NCBI GenBank assembly: GCA_025655575.1
Contig: JAHXIP010000025.1
Coordinates: forward strand, 1 to 49,368
Length of the DNA: 49,368 nucleotides
Direction of reading: 5' to 3'
Origin: Candidatus Thiodiazotropha sp. (ex Monitilora ramsayi)
GTDB taxonomy: Bacteria; Pseudomonadota; Gammaproteobacteria; Chromatiales; Chromatiaceae
In this document: in pieces, positions 8,211 to 16,123 of the stretch
Layout of the letters: each line of letters opens with the position of its first letter
Position numbering within the stretch: the stretch's first letter is position 1
Made by a program: the position numbers and the translations under genes
Notes under the pieces: generated by a model
The model's input: only the letters and a program-made list of their open reading frames with translations
Databases searched by the model: none
Told to the model about the DNA's origin: nothing

Positions 8211-9464
8211 GTTCATAAGAATGGTCTCCCTGTGCCCAAACGGCTTCCACGCCGGTGCAATCACATTGGGCATGCGGGAGCGCTCGAGCAGGCGGACGGG
8301 GGCGAGGGTGAACTCTCCGTAACGTCCGTTAATGCTGTCCATGGCCTGGTTGAGTCGGTCCCTCCGCTGGTGGACGGGTTGCAGGAAGTCGACTTGATGA
8401 TCGGTAGGCCTGGGGTCCAGGGCGGTGACCTGTACCTGGTGGCAACCCTGGCCACCCCAGTGCCGGTCCAGAAAGTCCTGACACATGGCCAGTATATCGG
8501 GGGCATGGTCGGTGGGTGGGTCGCAACGGTATTTGTGGCTGAGGAAGCCCGCATCGATACGCACACCGATGTAGAAGCGGCTGGCGCGAAAGTGATGCAG
8601 GCGCAGGCGGGCAGCCACTTTTTCTGTCATGTGTAGCAGAAAGACCTCGATGACTGAGCGGTTTTTAGTATTGGGTGGCATCACCTTGCCGTGACCAATC
8701 GACTGGGGCGCTTCTACATCGGTGTGTGCCGAATCGGGATCGAGCCCCTGAGTCATCAGCCAGATACGCCGCCCCGGATTGCCGAAGCGGCGGCCTATCT
8801 CACCGATGGGCAGACGGCGCATATCCCCACAGGTATAGACGCCCCGTTCCGCCAGATAACGGCCGATGCCTCTGGCGATGCCGCATAGTTCGGTAACGGG
8901 TACCTTTGCCAGGGTCTCCCGGGCCTGCCCCGGTGGGATCAGGGTCAGGCCGTTGGGTTTCTGTAGCTTGGCGGCATATTTGGCAGTGGTTTTGTCACCG
9001 CTGGCGCCTACCGAGCAGAGTACACCGCCGGAGGCCTCCAGTACCGTCTGCTTGACTAGCCGGGCGATCCGCTGCGGTGTGCCGAGCAGCCGCTGGCAGT
9101 GGGTGACATCCAGAAAGGCTTCATCCACCGAGAAGATCTCCATGTCCGGCGTGATGCGGGAAAGTGCCTCCATAATGCGGGAGGAGACCTGGGCGTAGCG
9201 CTCCGGGTGGGATGGCACCTGCAGGAAACCGGGACAGAGCCGTTGGGCCTCCTTCAGGCGTATACCGGTACGTACCCCGTAGGCCCGTGCCTCATAGGAA
9301 CTGGTAATGATGCAGGTGCCCTGGGAGCCGTTGGTGATGCCGATAGGTCGGCCCTGTAACTCCGGGTGATCCATCTGTTCCACGCTGCAGAAGAATGCGT
9401 TCATGTCCACCAGGATGATGGCGCGGGACCAATAGGTGTCGGGGCGGTTGTCGTCGTAGTGCAT
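8196..9464 (-). CDS. Y-family DNA polymerase (DinB/Pol IV-like)
   Basis: A 422-residue translesion polymerase. Catalytic carboxylates are visible: Asp20 in ILVDMNAFF, and Asp114-Glu115 in FSVDEAFLDV. The fingers motif SYEARAYGVRTG and the helix-hairpin region follow, then the little-finger domain. The open frame continues upstream to 9557, but those codons come from repeat copy B; I choose ATG 9464 (MHYDDNRPDT), which starts just before the conserved domain. The last codons (MNNFEC and stop) lie in repeat copy A, so the natural C-terminus was probably replaced. With lexA upstream and the SRAP-like gene downstream it forms an SOS mutagenesis-type cassette. DinB, UmuC and ImuB-like branches cannot be told apart by eye; the catalytic residues argue against inactive ImuB. 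Confidence 0.9.
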   Translation of the reverse strand: MHYDDNRPDTYWSRAIILVDMNAFFCSVEQMDHPELQGRPIGITNGSQGTCIITSSYEARAYGVRTGIRLKEAQRLCPGFLQVPSHPERYAQVSSRIMEALSRITPDMEIFSVDEAFLDVTHCQRLLGTPQRIARLVKQTVLEASGGVLCSVGASGDKTTAKYAAKLQKPNGLTLIPPGQARETLAKVPVTELCGIARGIGRYLAERGVYTCGDMRRLPIGEIGRRFGNPGRRIWLMTQGLDPDSAHTDVEAPQSIGHGKVMPPNTKNRSVIEVFLLHMTEKVAARLRLHHFRASRFYIGVRIDAGFLSHKYRCDPPTDHAPDILAMCQDFLDRHWGGQGCHQVQVTALDPRPTDHQVDFLQPVHQRRDRLNQAMDSINGRYGEFTLAPVRLLERSRMPNVIAPAWKPFGHRETILMNNFEC

Positions 9465-9475
9465 GGCTTTGTGTG

Positions 9476-9569
9476 ATTTTGAATTGTGGTATTCGCTTTG
9501 CTCACGTTTTTCTAAATAAGAGTGCGCACATAGCGCACTCATCAATTCAAAATTCATAATTCAAAATTA
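9476..9569. repeat. Heptad-arm inverted repeat element, copy B
   Basis: Short arm ATTTTGAATTG at the left, longer arm with AATTCAA and AATTCAT heptads at the right (9543-9569). The centre is a perfect hairpin GAGTGCGC-ACATA-GCGCACTC (9520-9540). The shared core reads CGTGAGCAAAGCGAATACC on the minus strand. It fills the gap between the lexA stop codon (four bases away) and the polymerase start. Confidence 0.88.
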
Positions 9570-9573
9570 TCTT

Positions 9574-10173
9574 TCACCAATACCGCCTCAACTGACACGC
9601 CAACACTCCCTGAATACGCACCCGTTTTGCTGCATAGATCATGGGGGAGATATCGGGGTTTTCCGCGATCAGCTTGATGCGGCCGCTCTTGAGACGGCGG
9701 AGACGTTTGAGCGTGGCCTCTTCATCGTCGATCAGTGCTACCACGATGGCACCATCGTCGGCAGTGTCGCAGCGCTCGATGATGACCAGGTCGCCGTCGA
9801 GAATACCGGCATCGACCATGGAATCACCCTTGACCTGGAGGGCGTAACGGTTGGGACCGAGCAGGTAGTCGGCCAGATCGAGACGGTCCTGGCCGGCGAT
9901 GGCCTCGATGGGCTGGCCTGCTGCGATGGTGCCCAGCAGAGGCAGACTGGATTTTGACACTTCATTCTCATCAACCAGCTCGATACCGCGTTTGCGGCCG
10001 GTGATCAGGCGTATACGTCCCGCGTCGGCCAGGGCCTGGACATGGCGGTGGGCGGTACCTTTGGAGGTGATGCCGATTCCCTCGGCGATTTCGATCAGTG
10101 AAGGTGCGTAGCCACGCCGTTTCAGATATCGGCGGATAAAGGTCAGGGTTCTGTGTTGCGTGGCAGTCAGCAT
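9574..10173 (-). CDS. lexA: LexA-type SOS repressor
   Basis: A 199-residue repressor. The N-terminal winged-helix domain (about 1-65) includes the recognition region SKGTAHRHVQAL. The C-terminal S24 self-cleavage domain has the cleavage site Ala85-Gly86 (TIAAGQP), the nucleophile Ser118 (KGDSMVDAG) and the general base Lys156. Start: ATG 10173 behind GGAG; an in-frame extension to 10218 would run through the promoter. It should repress itself and release on RecA-triggered cleavage. The N-terminal domain diverges from E. coli LexA, which fits an operator other than the standard CTGT-N8-ACAG. It heads the polymerase and SRAP-like genes. Confidence 0.93.
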   Translation of the reverse strand: MLTATQHRTLTFIRRYLKRRGYAPSLIEIAEGIGITSKGTAHRHVQALADAGRIRLITGRKRGIELVDENEVSKSSLPLLGTIAAGQPIEAIAGQDRLDLADYLLGPNRYALQVKGDSMVDAGILDGDLVIIERCDTADDGAIVVALIDDEEATLKRLRRLKSGRIKLIAENPDISPMIYAAKRVRIQGVLACQLRRYW

Positions 10174-10184
10174 GTATATTCTCC

Positions 10185-10236
10185 AAATGTTCTCGCTTAA
10201 ATAAAGAATATAGAACATTTAGAGAACTGTAAACAG
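10185..10236 (-). promoter_or_regulatory. lexA promoter with candidate self-operator
   Basis: Reading on the minus strand, TTTACA is followed after 17 bases by TATTCT, a good sigma-70 type pair. A perfect 9-base inverted repeat AAATGTTCT/AGAACATTT (10185-10193 and 10212-10220, 18-base gap) overlaps it, and a further AGAAC half-site lies at 10223-10227. No standard CTGT-N8-ACAG box is present. The repeated GTTCT/AGAAC half-sites are the best operator candidate for this LexA. Confidence 0.55.
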
Positions 10237-10252
10237 GGTGGACTCAAAGATG

Positions 10253-10330
10253 ACTTATGAATTTTGAATTGTGAATTTCTAATTGATGAGGGTGAAACGC
10301 ATGTCGGAATTCAAAATTCACCATTAATTA
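10253..10330. repeat. Heptad-arm repeat element, short copy C
   Basis: Left arm GAATTTTGAATTGTGAATT (about 10259-10277), then GATGAGGGTG, then right arm GAATTCAAAATTCACC (10307-10322). The central hairpin and the GAGCGAAGCGAA-like core of the longer copies are missing, so this looks like an internal deletion derivative. It lies between the lexA promoter and the plus-strand membrane gene. Confidence 0.7.
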
Positions 10331-10407
10331 TTGCTTATGTGTTCTTTTCTTTGATTGAGAAACTCTCTATATTCGTATGATAAATAAAAGATATTTTGGG
10401 GAATGCT

Positions 10408-10761
10408 ATGCCTAACCGGGTGCTGCAGCGCCTTGCGCTGATACTCGCCATTGTCATGCTCACGGTATGGGGTGTGATTCTGATCGTCGATCCTTATCTG
10501 ATAGCCGGTTATTTTAGTGCCGAGCCGGTCAACCAGGCCTTCGCCGGCATGATGGGTGCAGCACTGCTGGGATTGGCGATCATCTCCCTGGCCGGTGTCA
10601 CGAAGTGGGTGTCGACACCCCGCGCCCTGGGCATGGCTATGGCCATTCTGGTGGTGGAGACCGCCTATCTGATGCTGGGCGCAGGTGTCATGCTGGTCAC
10701 CATGCCGACCACCATCAGCCTTGTAACCGCCGCCGCCGTGGCTTTTTTTCTCCTGATTTGA
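10408..10761 (+). CDS. Small inner-membrane protein, family not recognised
   Basis: A 117-residue, almost wholly hydrophobic protein with about four membrane segments: ALILAIVMLTVWGVILIVD, AFAGMMGAALLGLAIISLAG, AMAILVVETAYLMLGAG and the C-terminal ISLVTAAAVAFFLLI. I choose ATG 10408, which has GGGGA about eight bases upstream; a TTG at 10396 in the same frame is less likely. It stands alone between the divergent lexA and the two-component system. I do not recognise the family and see no catalytic motif; the even number of segments suggests both ends in the cytoplasm. Confidence 0.75.
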   Translation: MPNRVLQRLALILAIVMLTVWGVILIVDPYLIAGYFSAEPVNQAFAGMMGAALLGLAIISLAGVTKWVSTPRALGMAMAILVVETAYLMLGAGVMLVTMPTTISLVTAAAVAFFLLI

Positions 10762-10816
10762 GGGTGTGTGTGGCCTTTTGCGAATCTGTACCATTTTTTA
10801 CTTTTCACTATTGGTC

Positions 10817-10982
10817 TATAATTCCCAATTAGTAAGTCCAGCTGCTCCTGCCTGAGTCCCGCGGAAGCTTAGGAAGGACGACATACCCAGAAGGAATCTT
10901 TAGAAACCTGTTTCTCTGTCGAAGAGGGCTTCAGTGCATGCTCAATGACAAGAGAAAACCATCCTTAACTGGAGGCATGCTT
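10817..10982 (+). promoter_or_regulatory. Promoter and about 150-base leader of the two-component operon
   Basis: A consensus -10 box TATAAT lies at 10817-10822 (in TGGTCTATAATTCCC); the -35 region is only a T-rich stretch. The leader to the ATG at 10983 holds a small stem AGAAA-CCTG-TTTCT (about 10902-10915) and ends with GGAGG about seven bases before the start. The weak -35 suggests an activator, perhaps the response regulator itself. Confidence 0.5.
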
Positions 10983-11663
10983 ATGTCGGGGGCAATGGAT
11001 CTACTACTCGTCGAAGACGACGAGATGCTAGGTGATGGCGTTCAGACCGTCTTACAACGCCGTGGCCTGGGTATAGACTGGGTGCGTGACGGGATCTCCG
11101 CCATGCAGTCGCTAAAATCCTACCGTTATGATGTTCTTGTGCTTGATTTGAATATTCCCTGGCTCTCGGGATTGGAGGTGCTGGCGCGCCTGCGGGAGGA
11201 GGGGAACCAAATTCCGGTGCTGGTGCTGACGGCACGCTCCGAAGTGGTGGACCGGGTGGCCGCACTGGATAGCGGGGCGGACGACTATGTGGTCAAGCCC
11301 TTCGATATTGACGAGCTTTGTGCACGTATCCGTGCACTGCATCGGCGGCACCATGGACAGGAGCAACTCTGCTTGCAGCATGGGGATCTGATTCTCGACC
11401 CTGCTGCCCGCACGGTGATGGTCCAGAATAACAATGTTTCTCTATCGGCCAAGGAGTTCGATATTCTGCAGGCGCTGATGGAGAACATGGGACGGGTGAT
11501 GTCGCGTCAAAAGCTCAATGAGACCGTCTACTGTCTCGATGATGAGGTGGAAAGCAACGCTATCGAAGTCCATATCCACCATCTGCGCAAAAAGCTGGGT
11601 GACCATCCCATCCGGACAGTACGTGGTGTCGGCTACGTGGTTGAGAAAGAACGGGCCATATGA
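10983..11663 (+). CDS. OmpR/PhoB-family response regulator
   Basis: A 226-residue regulator. The receiver domain (1-120) has the acidic cluster EDDE at 11-14, phosphoacceptor Asp55 (VLVLDLNIPW), Thr in VLVLTARSE and Lys in DDYVVKPFD. The C-terminal winged helix (about 130-226) has LSAKEFDILQALMEN and VRGVGYVVEK. I choose ATG 10983 because GGAGG lies seven bases before it; in-frame codons upstream to 10938 lack this. Its stop overlaps the kinase start by four bases, so the two are translationally coupled. It resembles the QseB/PmrA group. The multihaem cytochrome gene just downstream is a candidate target by position only. Confidence 0.93.
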   Translation: MSGAMDLLLVEDDEMLGDGVQTVLQRRGLGIDWVRDGISAMQSLKSYRYDVLVLDLNIPWLSGLEVLARLREEGNQIPVLVLTARSEVVDRVAALDSGADDYVVKPFDIDELCARIRALHRRHHGQEQLCLQHGDLILDPAARTVMVQNNNVSLSAKEFDILQALMENMGRVMSRQKLNETVYCLDDEVESNAIEVHIHHLRKKLGDHPIRTVRGVGYVVEKERAI

Positions 11664-13000
11664 CCTACAAACGTTCTATTCGTTTCCGACTGCTGGTGAT
11701 GATCCTGCTGTCGGTGCTGCTGCTATGGTCGGCGGTGCTTGGTTTTACCTGGAGGCAAACCAGTCGGGATATTAACCAGGTTTATGATGCGGAACTCGCT
11801 CAGGTGGCGAAGCTGTTGGCTGTCACCACGGCACATGAAGCGGAAGAGCATGATCTAGACGACTATGAAGCTGACTTGAGTGAGGCTGGATACGATTTCC
11901 CGCTGGTTTTTCAGATTTGGAGCCAACACAACAACCATTTGAGCATAAAAGGGCCGGAGGCACCGGACCAACCTCTGTCCCCATCGATTGAAGACGGTTA
12001 CTCGGATCATCATTTCGATGGCGCCGACTGGCGTATCTATACCTTGAACCTGGAGAATCATGGGTTTCGTGTTCAGGTTGCCCGTGCCCGTACGGCAATG
12101 GATCAGATGGTCAACGACTTTGTCATCGATGTGCTCAAGCCGTTGCTGCTTGCGCTGCCGCTCTTCGGCATGTTGTGGTACATCGTTCATCGTGGGCTTG
12201 CGCCGTTGAGGCATGTCTCACGTCTGATTGCAGAGCGGGATTATTCGCACCTCCATCCGGTCACTGTGGCGCATATTCCGGAAGAGAGTTCCCGCCTAGT
12301 GGAAGAGATCAATGCGCTATTAGACCGGTTGAAGAATTCCATTGAGCGCAATAGCCGTTTTACTGCCGATGTAGCCCATGAATTGCGTACACCCATTGCC
12401 GGTATGCTGGTGCAACTCCAGTCCAGTGATTCAAGTCTTACTGAAGATGAACGGCAGCAGATTATAGAAAAGGTCACAGCGGGTCTCAAGCGACTGAGCC
12501 ATGTTGTCAATCAACTGCTGACACTGGCTTCTATTGAGCCGGAAAAATTACGTCAGTCATTCGAACCAGTTGAATTGAGGGCATTGGCAACTGAAGTAAT
12601 ATCCGAACACTCTCCCGTTGCTATCGATAAACACATAGAGCTTGAATTAGACGCCATTGAACCGGTAGAGCTCTACGGAAATAAACAACTGATAGGTATT
12701 CTTATCGGTAACTTGCTGCAAAACGCCATTAAATTTACACCCGAAAAGGGAAACATCAAAATACATCTCGCAAATGTTACCAATGGTGTGATGTTGAGCG
12801 TTGAAGACTCAGGCCCAGGTATTCCCGATGATAAAAAATCTTGGGTATTCGAGCGGCTCAACCGGGTGCCCAGTGGTGGTGGCAGTGGACTTGGTCTCTC
12901 TATCGTTAAAGAAATTTGTAAACTTCACCGTGCATCCATCACTTTAAGTGACAGAGTCGATGCTTCAGGTTTAATTGTGAACCTGTTCCTGCCTGGTTAA
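11660..13000 (+). CDS. Sensor histidine kinase, partner of the upstream regulator
   Basis: A 446-residue membrane kinase. Membrane segments lie at about 10-32 and 153-177, with a periplasmic sensor of about 120 residues rich in acidic residues between them. HAMP follows (about 178-230). The phosphorylated residue is about His240 in ADVAHELRTPIAG. The ATPase domain shows the N box (NLLQNAIKFTP), G1 (EDSGPGIPD) and G2 (GGGSGLGLSIV). Architecture and gene order are those of QseC/PmrB-type kinases. The ligand cannot be read from the sequence; acidic patches in such sensors often bind cations (inference). Confidence 0.93.
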   Translation: MTYKRSIRFRLLVMILLSVLLLWSAVLGFTWRQTSRDINQVYDAELAQVAKLLAVTTAHEAEEHDLDDYEADLSEAGYDFPLVFQIWSQHNNHLSIKGPEAPDQPLSPSIEDGYSDHHFDGADWRIYTLNLENHGFRVQVARARTAMDQMVNDFVIDVLKPLLLALPLFGMLWYIVHRGLAPLRHVSRLIAERDYSHLHPVTVAHIPEESSRLVEEINALLDRLKNSIERNSRFTADVAHELRTPIAGMLVQLQSSDSSLTEDERQQIIEKVTAGLKRLSHVVNQLLTLASIEPEKLRQSFEPVELRALATEVISEHSPVAIDKHIELELDAIEPVELYGNKQLIGILIGNLLQNAIKFTPEKGNIKIHLANVTNGVMLSVEDSGPGIPDDKKSWVFERLNRVPSGGGSGLGLSIVKEICKLHRASITLSDRVDASGLIVNLFLPG

Positions 13001-13037
13001 GCGTGCCTTAAGTCTGTTCTGATAACTTCTACTCATA

Positions 13038-13115
13038 GCGCCGCCAATCCGTTTTAAGACAGGGATTGGATGGGATCTTTGGCGGCTACCTCACTACCGA
13101 TTCGCAATGACGGGG
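13038..13115. repeat. REP-like structured intergenic sequence
   Basis: Nested stems: outer GCCGCCA (13040-13046) with TGGCGGC (13080-13086), and inner CCAATCC with GGATTGG. They are followed by ACCGATTCGCAATGACGGGG, which resembles the CGTCATTGCGA-type extragenic repeats of many bacteria. It sits between the kinase stop and the cytochrome start and may end the kinase transcript or lie in the cytochrome leader. No second copy occurs in the window. Confidence 0.45.
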
Positions 13116-13122
13116 GAGAATT

Positions 13123-15957
13123 ATGAGAAATAGAGGTAGAGCTGGATTCGAAAAAGCATTTTTTATCACCTGTTTATCCACCATGTTTTTACTGCCAGGT
13201 TCGGTCTTTGCTGATCGGGATGGACAGGATGGGGATTCCAATCTGTTCAGTATCGATTCCGCTAAATGGGATGCGGGCAAGGCCAAATTGGTAGTCAAAG
13301 GTAATGGTCAAGGTGGAGAGACAGTGACTGTCTCTAATGCGGATACTGCAGCCTTGGTCGGTAGTGATACCGTGGATCGCAAAGGCTGGAAGGTGCGGGT
13401 GAGGAATCCATCCAGCGTACCCTGTCGGGTTTCCGCCGTACAGTCTGATGGTCAGTCTGCTGAACACGATGTTCGCAATGCACCGTCTGATTGTGATGCT
13501 GGAAACGGCGGTGGAAATACTCCCCCTGTCGCCAATGCAAATGGACCCTATAGCGGGACGACTGGCATTGCAGTGAGCTTCAGTAGCGCCGGCTCCAGTG
13601 ATGCGGAAGGCACCCTTGCCTCCTATGCCTGGGATTTCGGTGATGGCGACACCAGCAACGAAGCGAATCCAAGTCATGCCTATGCAGCTGCAGGTACCTA
13701 CACGGTATCTCTGACTGTAGAGGATGAAGGTGGTCTCACAAATAGTGATTCAACGACTGCCATGATTGAGGATGGTCAACCACCACCACCTGTCCCAGAT
13801 GTTTCCATCAACTCCACCAGTCAGAATGGTGTACCCGGAGCGCCGGTACATGAGCAGCCATTGATCAATACGAGTGGCTACAGAGTGTTTGCAGTCAATG
13901 ACCTGGGTATGCACTGTGGTGACTTCGATACTCGTATCTCAAGTATCTTGCCTCCGTTTAATGTCCTGCATGCAATGGTTATTGAGCGTGGTGAGGAGCC
14001 TAATATTCTGGGTCGTGCGGATGGTGCCGAGGTTTACTATTCGGCAGCATCCAACCCTGAAGATCCGATCCTGTCTGGCATTAACTCCAATGGCAACGGT
14101 CCGGTCTATTCCAGCATGATCAATGGCGCTGTCTTCAAGACCAACTTCTGGGATGTGGCTCGTCAGGCTTATGCACCGTTCTATCCGGCTGAACCGTTCT
14201 TTGCGGGTGGCGTGCTATCCCTTTTCTATCCTGACGGTCCGGTGGAGGGGATTCTTGACCTGGGTCTTCCCATGCCAAATGTCGAGCTTTTCTATCTCAC
14301 CGACCCTGGTAACTTGCAAGCGGATCAGCAGAGCATGCCGGGTCGCTTTGATCCGTACATCGAAAATGCCGAGGAGATGTTCGAGGCATATGTGGTTGAT
14401 CAGCCGTTCTTCATCAACTTTCCGTTTGGTTATATCTCCGAAGGTGTCAATTGGTTTGAAGCCCCGGGTATTCCGATCAGTGCATTTGATGACTTTGGAC
14501 GGGAAAATCCATGGCCGCTCTATCGTGTTCAGGCCAAGGTTAATGGTACGACTGTGGCCTCGGTTGATACGGTTGTGCCGATCTCGGGTGAAGCTAACTG
14601 CGGTGCCTGCCATGGTTCATCATTCGATGGTGGCAATGGCCTAGCAACAGGCAGTCTGACAGATGTAGCCTCATCGTTATCTGATCCTTTGCACGGAATG
14701 GTGCCGGATGAAGTGAGCAAGGAGTACGCGGCGGATATCAATCTTGTTCGATTGCATGACCAGAAGCATGGTACCGACCTGGAGAACAATACGCCTGTGG
14801 TTTGTCAGCAGTGTCACTACACACCTGCGCTGGATCTGGCCCAACTTGGCCCACTGGAGGGTCCGGTAGGTTCGACAGCAAATGGGCGTATGCAATTGAG
14901 TGTGAAGAGTATGTCCAATGTTATGCATAGTCATCACGGTAGTCTGACAGATGACAATGGTGATCCGATCTTCCCTGTGATGCCGGCTGCTATAAAGGAT
15001 GATCTCGGTATCGTTACCAACCATGTTGAACGTCGGGAGGCGCTTGAAGAGACCTGCTATCAATGTCATCCGGGACGCCGTACTGATTGTCTCCGTGGCG
15101 CCATGGCTAACGGTGGTATGCTCTGCCAGGACTGCCATGGTGACATGGAACAGGTTGGTAGCGATTTTACCAATAATGTCACGCCGCAAACGGCAGGTGC
15201 TTTCATCCTGGATCAGGGATCGTTCTACACCAGTCCTACACAGCCTCGTGTACCTTGGGCCAATGAGCCGGGTTGCGGTTCATGCCATACCGGTGATGCG
15301 ATGGACAATATGGTCGGTACGCCTCAGACTGTAACGAACCATCACGATGCTGACGGTAACGACGACAATATTCGTCTCTTTCAGGCATTCAGGAGTGATG
15401 ATCCAAAGGCGACACCCATTGTTCCCACAAACAAACGTTTCGCAGAGAATGTGATTGAGGCTGATAACCCGACTGTGACAGGTCCGGATGATCCACGCAT
15501 CGGCAATCCCATGCTCTATCGTGTGAGTGTTGGTCACGAGGGTGTCTTCTGTGAGGCATGCCACGGTTCGACTCATGGTATCTGGCCGAATAAGAACGAC
15601 CTTGCTAATGACAATGTGGCAGCAGGACAACTACAGGGCCATAAAGGTACGATTATCGAATGCAGTACCTGCCATGAGGGCGATTTGGGTAATACCCTGG
15701 GTGGTCCACATGGTATGCATCCTGTAGGTGTCACCGAGTTTGCCGGTGGTGGTCATGCGGATCTTGTAGAAAAGAACGCTGATCAGTGCAGGGCATGTCA
15801 TGGTGTGGATGGTCTGGGTACCGTACTTTCACGTATGGCGACGGATCGTGTACTTGAATGTGATGACAAGACCAGCTTCTGTCCTGATGGAAATGATGCA
15901 GATTTTCCAAAAGGATATACGGTTGGCTGTGTTGAGTGTCATGAAAATGAACTCTAA
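13123..15957 (+). CDS. Exported PKD-domain nine-haem cytochrome c
   Basis: A 944-residue exported protein. A signal peptide ends near residue 30 (LLPGSVFA). A PKD domain occupies about 133-220 (YAWDFGDGDTSNEANPSHAY). The middle has the block VNDLGMHCGD. From about residue 492 to the end there are nine CxxCH haem-binding motifs: CGACH, CQQCH, CYQCH, CQDCH, CGSCH, CEACH, CSTCH, CRACH and CVECH, with extra His for axial ligation. ATG 13123 has GGGGGAG upstream. A haem-free first half with a PKD domain suggests a periplasmic or cell-surface electron carrier or reductase that binds a partner or a surface. The substrate is unknown. It stands alone behind a two-component system and ends at a strong terminator. 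Confidence 0.92.
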   Translation: MRNRGRAGFEKAFFITCLSTMFLLPGSVFADRDGQDGDSNLFSIDSAKWDAGKAKLVVKGNGQGGETVTVSNADTAALVGSDTVDRKGWKVRVRNPSSVPCRVSAVQSDGQSAEHDVRNAPSDCDAGNGGGNTPPVANANGPYSGTTGIAVSFSSAGSSDAEGTLASYAWDFGDGDTSNEANPSHAYAAAGTYTVSLTVEDEGGLTNSDSTTAMIEDGQPPPPVPDVSINSTSQNGVPGAPVHEQPLINTSGYRVFAVNDLGMHCGDFDTRISSILPPFNVLHAMVIERGEEPNILGRADGAEVYYSAASNPEDPILSGINSNGNGPVYSSMINGAVFKTNFWDVARQAYAPFYPAEPFFAGGVLSLFYPDGPVEGILDLGLPMPNVELFYLTDPGNLQADQQSMPGRFDPYIENAEEMFEAYVVDQPFFINFPFGYISEGVNWFEAPGIPISAFDDFGRENPWPLYRVQAKVNGTTVASVDTVVPISGEANCGACHGSSFDGGNGLATGSLTDVASSLSDPLHGMVPDEVSKEYAADINLVRLHDQKHGTDLENNTPVVCQQCHYTPALDLAQLGPLEGPVGSTANGRMQLSVKSMSNVMHSHHGSLTDDNGDPIFPVMPAAIKDDLGIVTNHVERREALEETCYQCHPGRRTDCLRGAMANGGMLCQDCHGDMEQVGSDFTNNVTPQTAGAFILDQGSFYTSPTQPRVPWANEPGCGSCHTGDAMDNMVGTPQTVTNHHDADGNDDNIRLFQAFRSDDPKATPIVPTNKRFAENVIEADNPTVTGPDDPRIGNPMLYRVSVGHEGVFCEACHGSTHGIWPNKNDLANDNVAAGQLQGHKGTIIECSTCHEGDLGNTLGGPHGMHPVGVTEFAGGGHADLVEKNADQCRACHGVDGLGTVLSRMATDRVLECDDKTSFCPDGNDADFPKGYTVGCVECHENEL

Positions 15958-15980
15958 CTAGACATTGGTTTTTCCCCTAT

Positions 15981-16012
15981 CCGCGTGCGGTAACCGCACG
16001 CGGTATTTTTTT
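15981..16012 (+). terminator. Rho-independent terminator of the cytochrome gene
   Basis: A perfect 10-bp stem CCGCGTGCGG/CCGCACGCGG with loop TAA (15981-16003) is followed by TATTTTTTT. It starts 24 bases after the cytochrome stop codon. Confidence 0.95.
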
Positions 16013-16123
16013 GCCTGAAATATGTGATTGTGAATTGAAAAAAAGAGAGAAAATAAGATCTTGTGTGGATATGGTAGTGAGAATTTTGTAACTGAGGATT
16101 TATTTGAGTATTAGTATTGTGTA

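Noticed and set aside
9465..9557. N-terminal extension of the Y-family polymerase
   Set aside because: These codons fall inside repeat copy B; the conserved domain begins right after ATG 9464.
10226..10236. CTGTAAACAG as a standard SOS box
   Set aside because: The half-sites are only two bases apart; the standard box needs eight between CTGT and ACAG.
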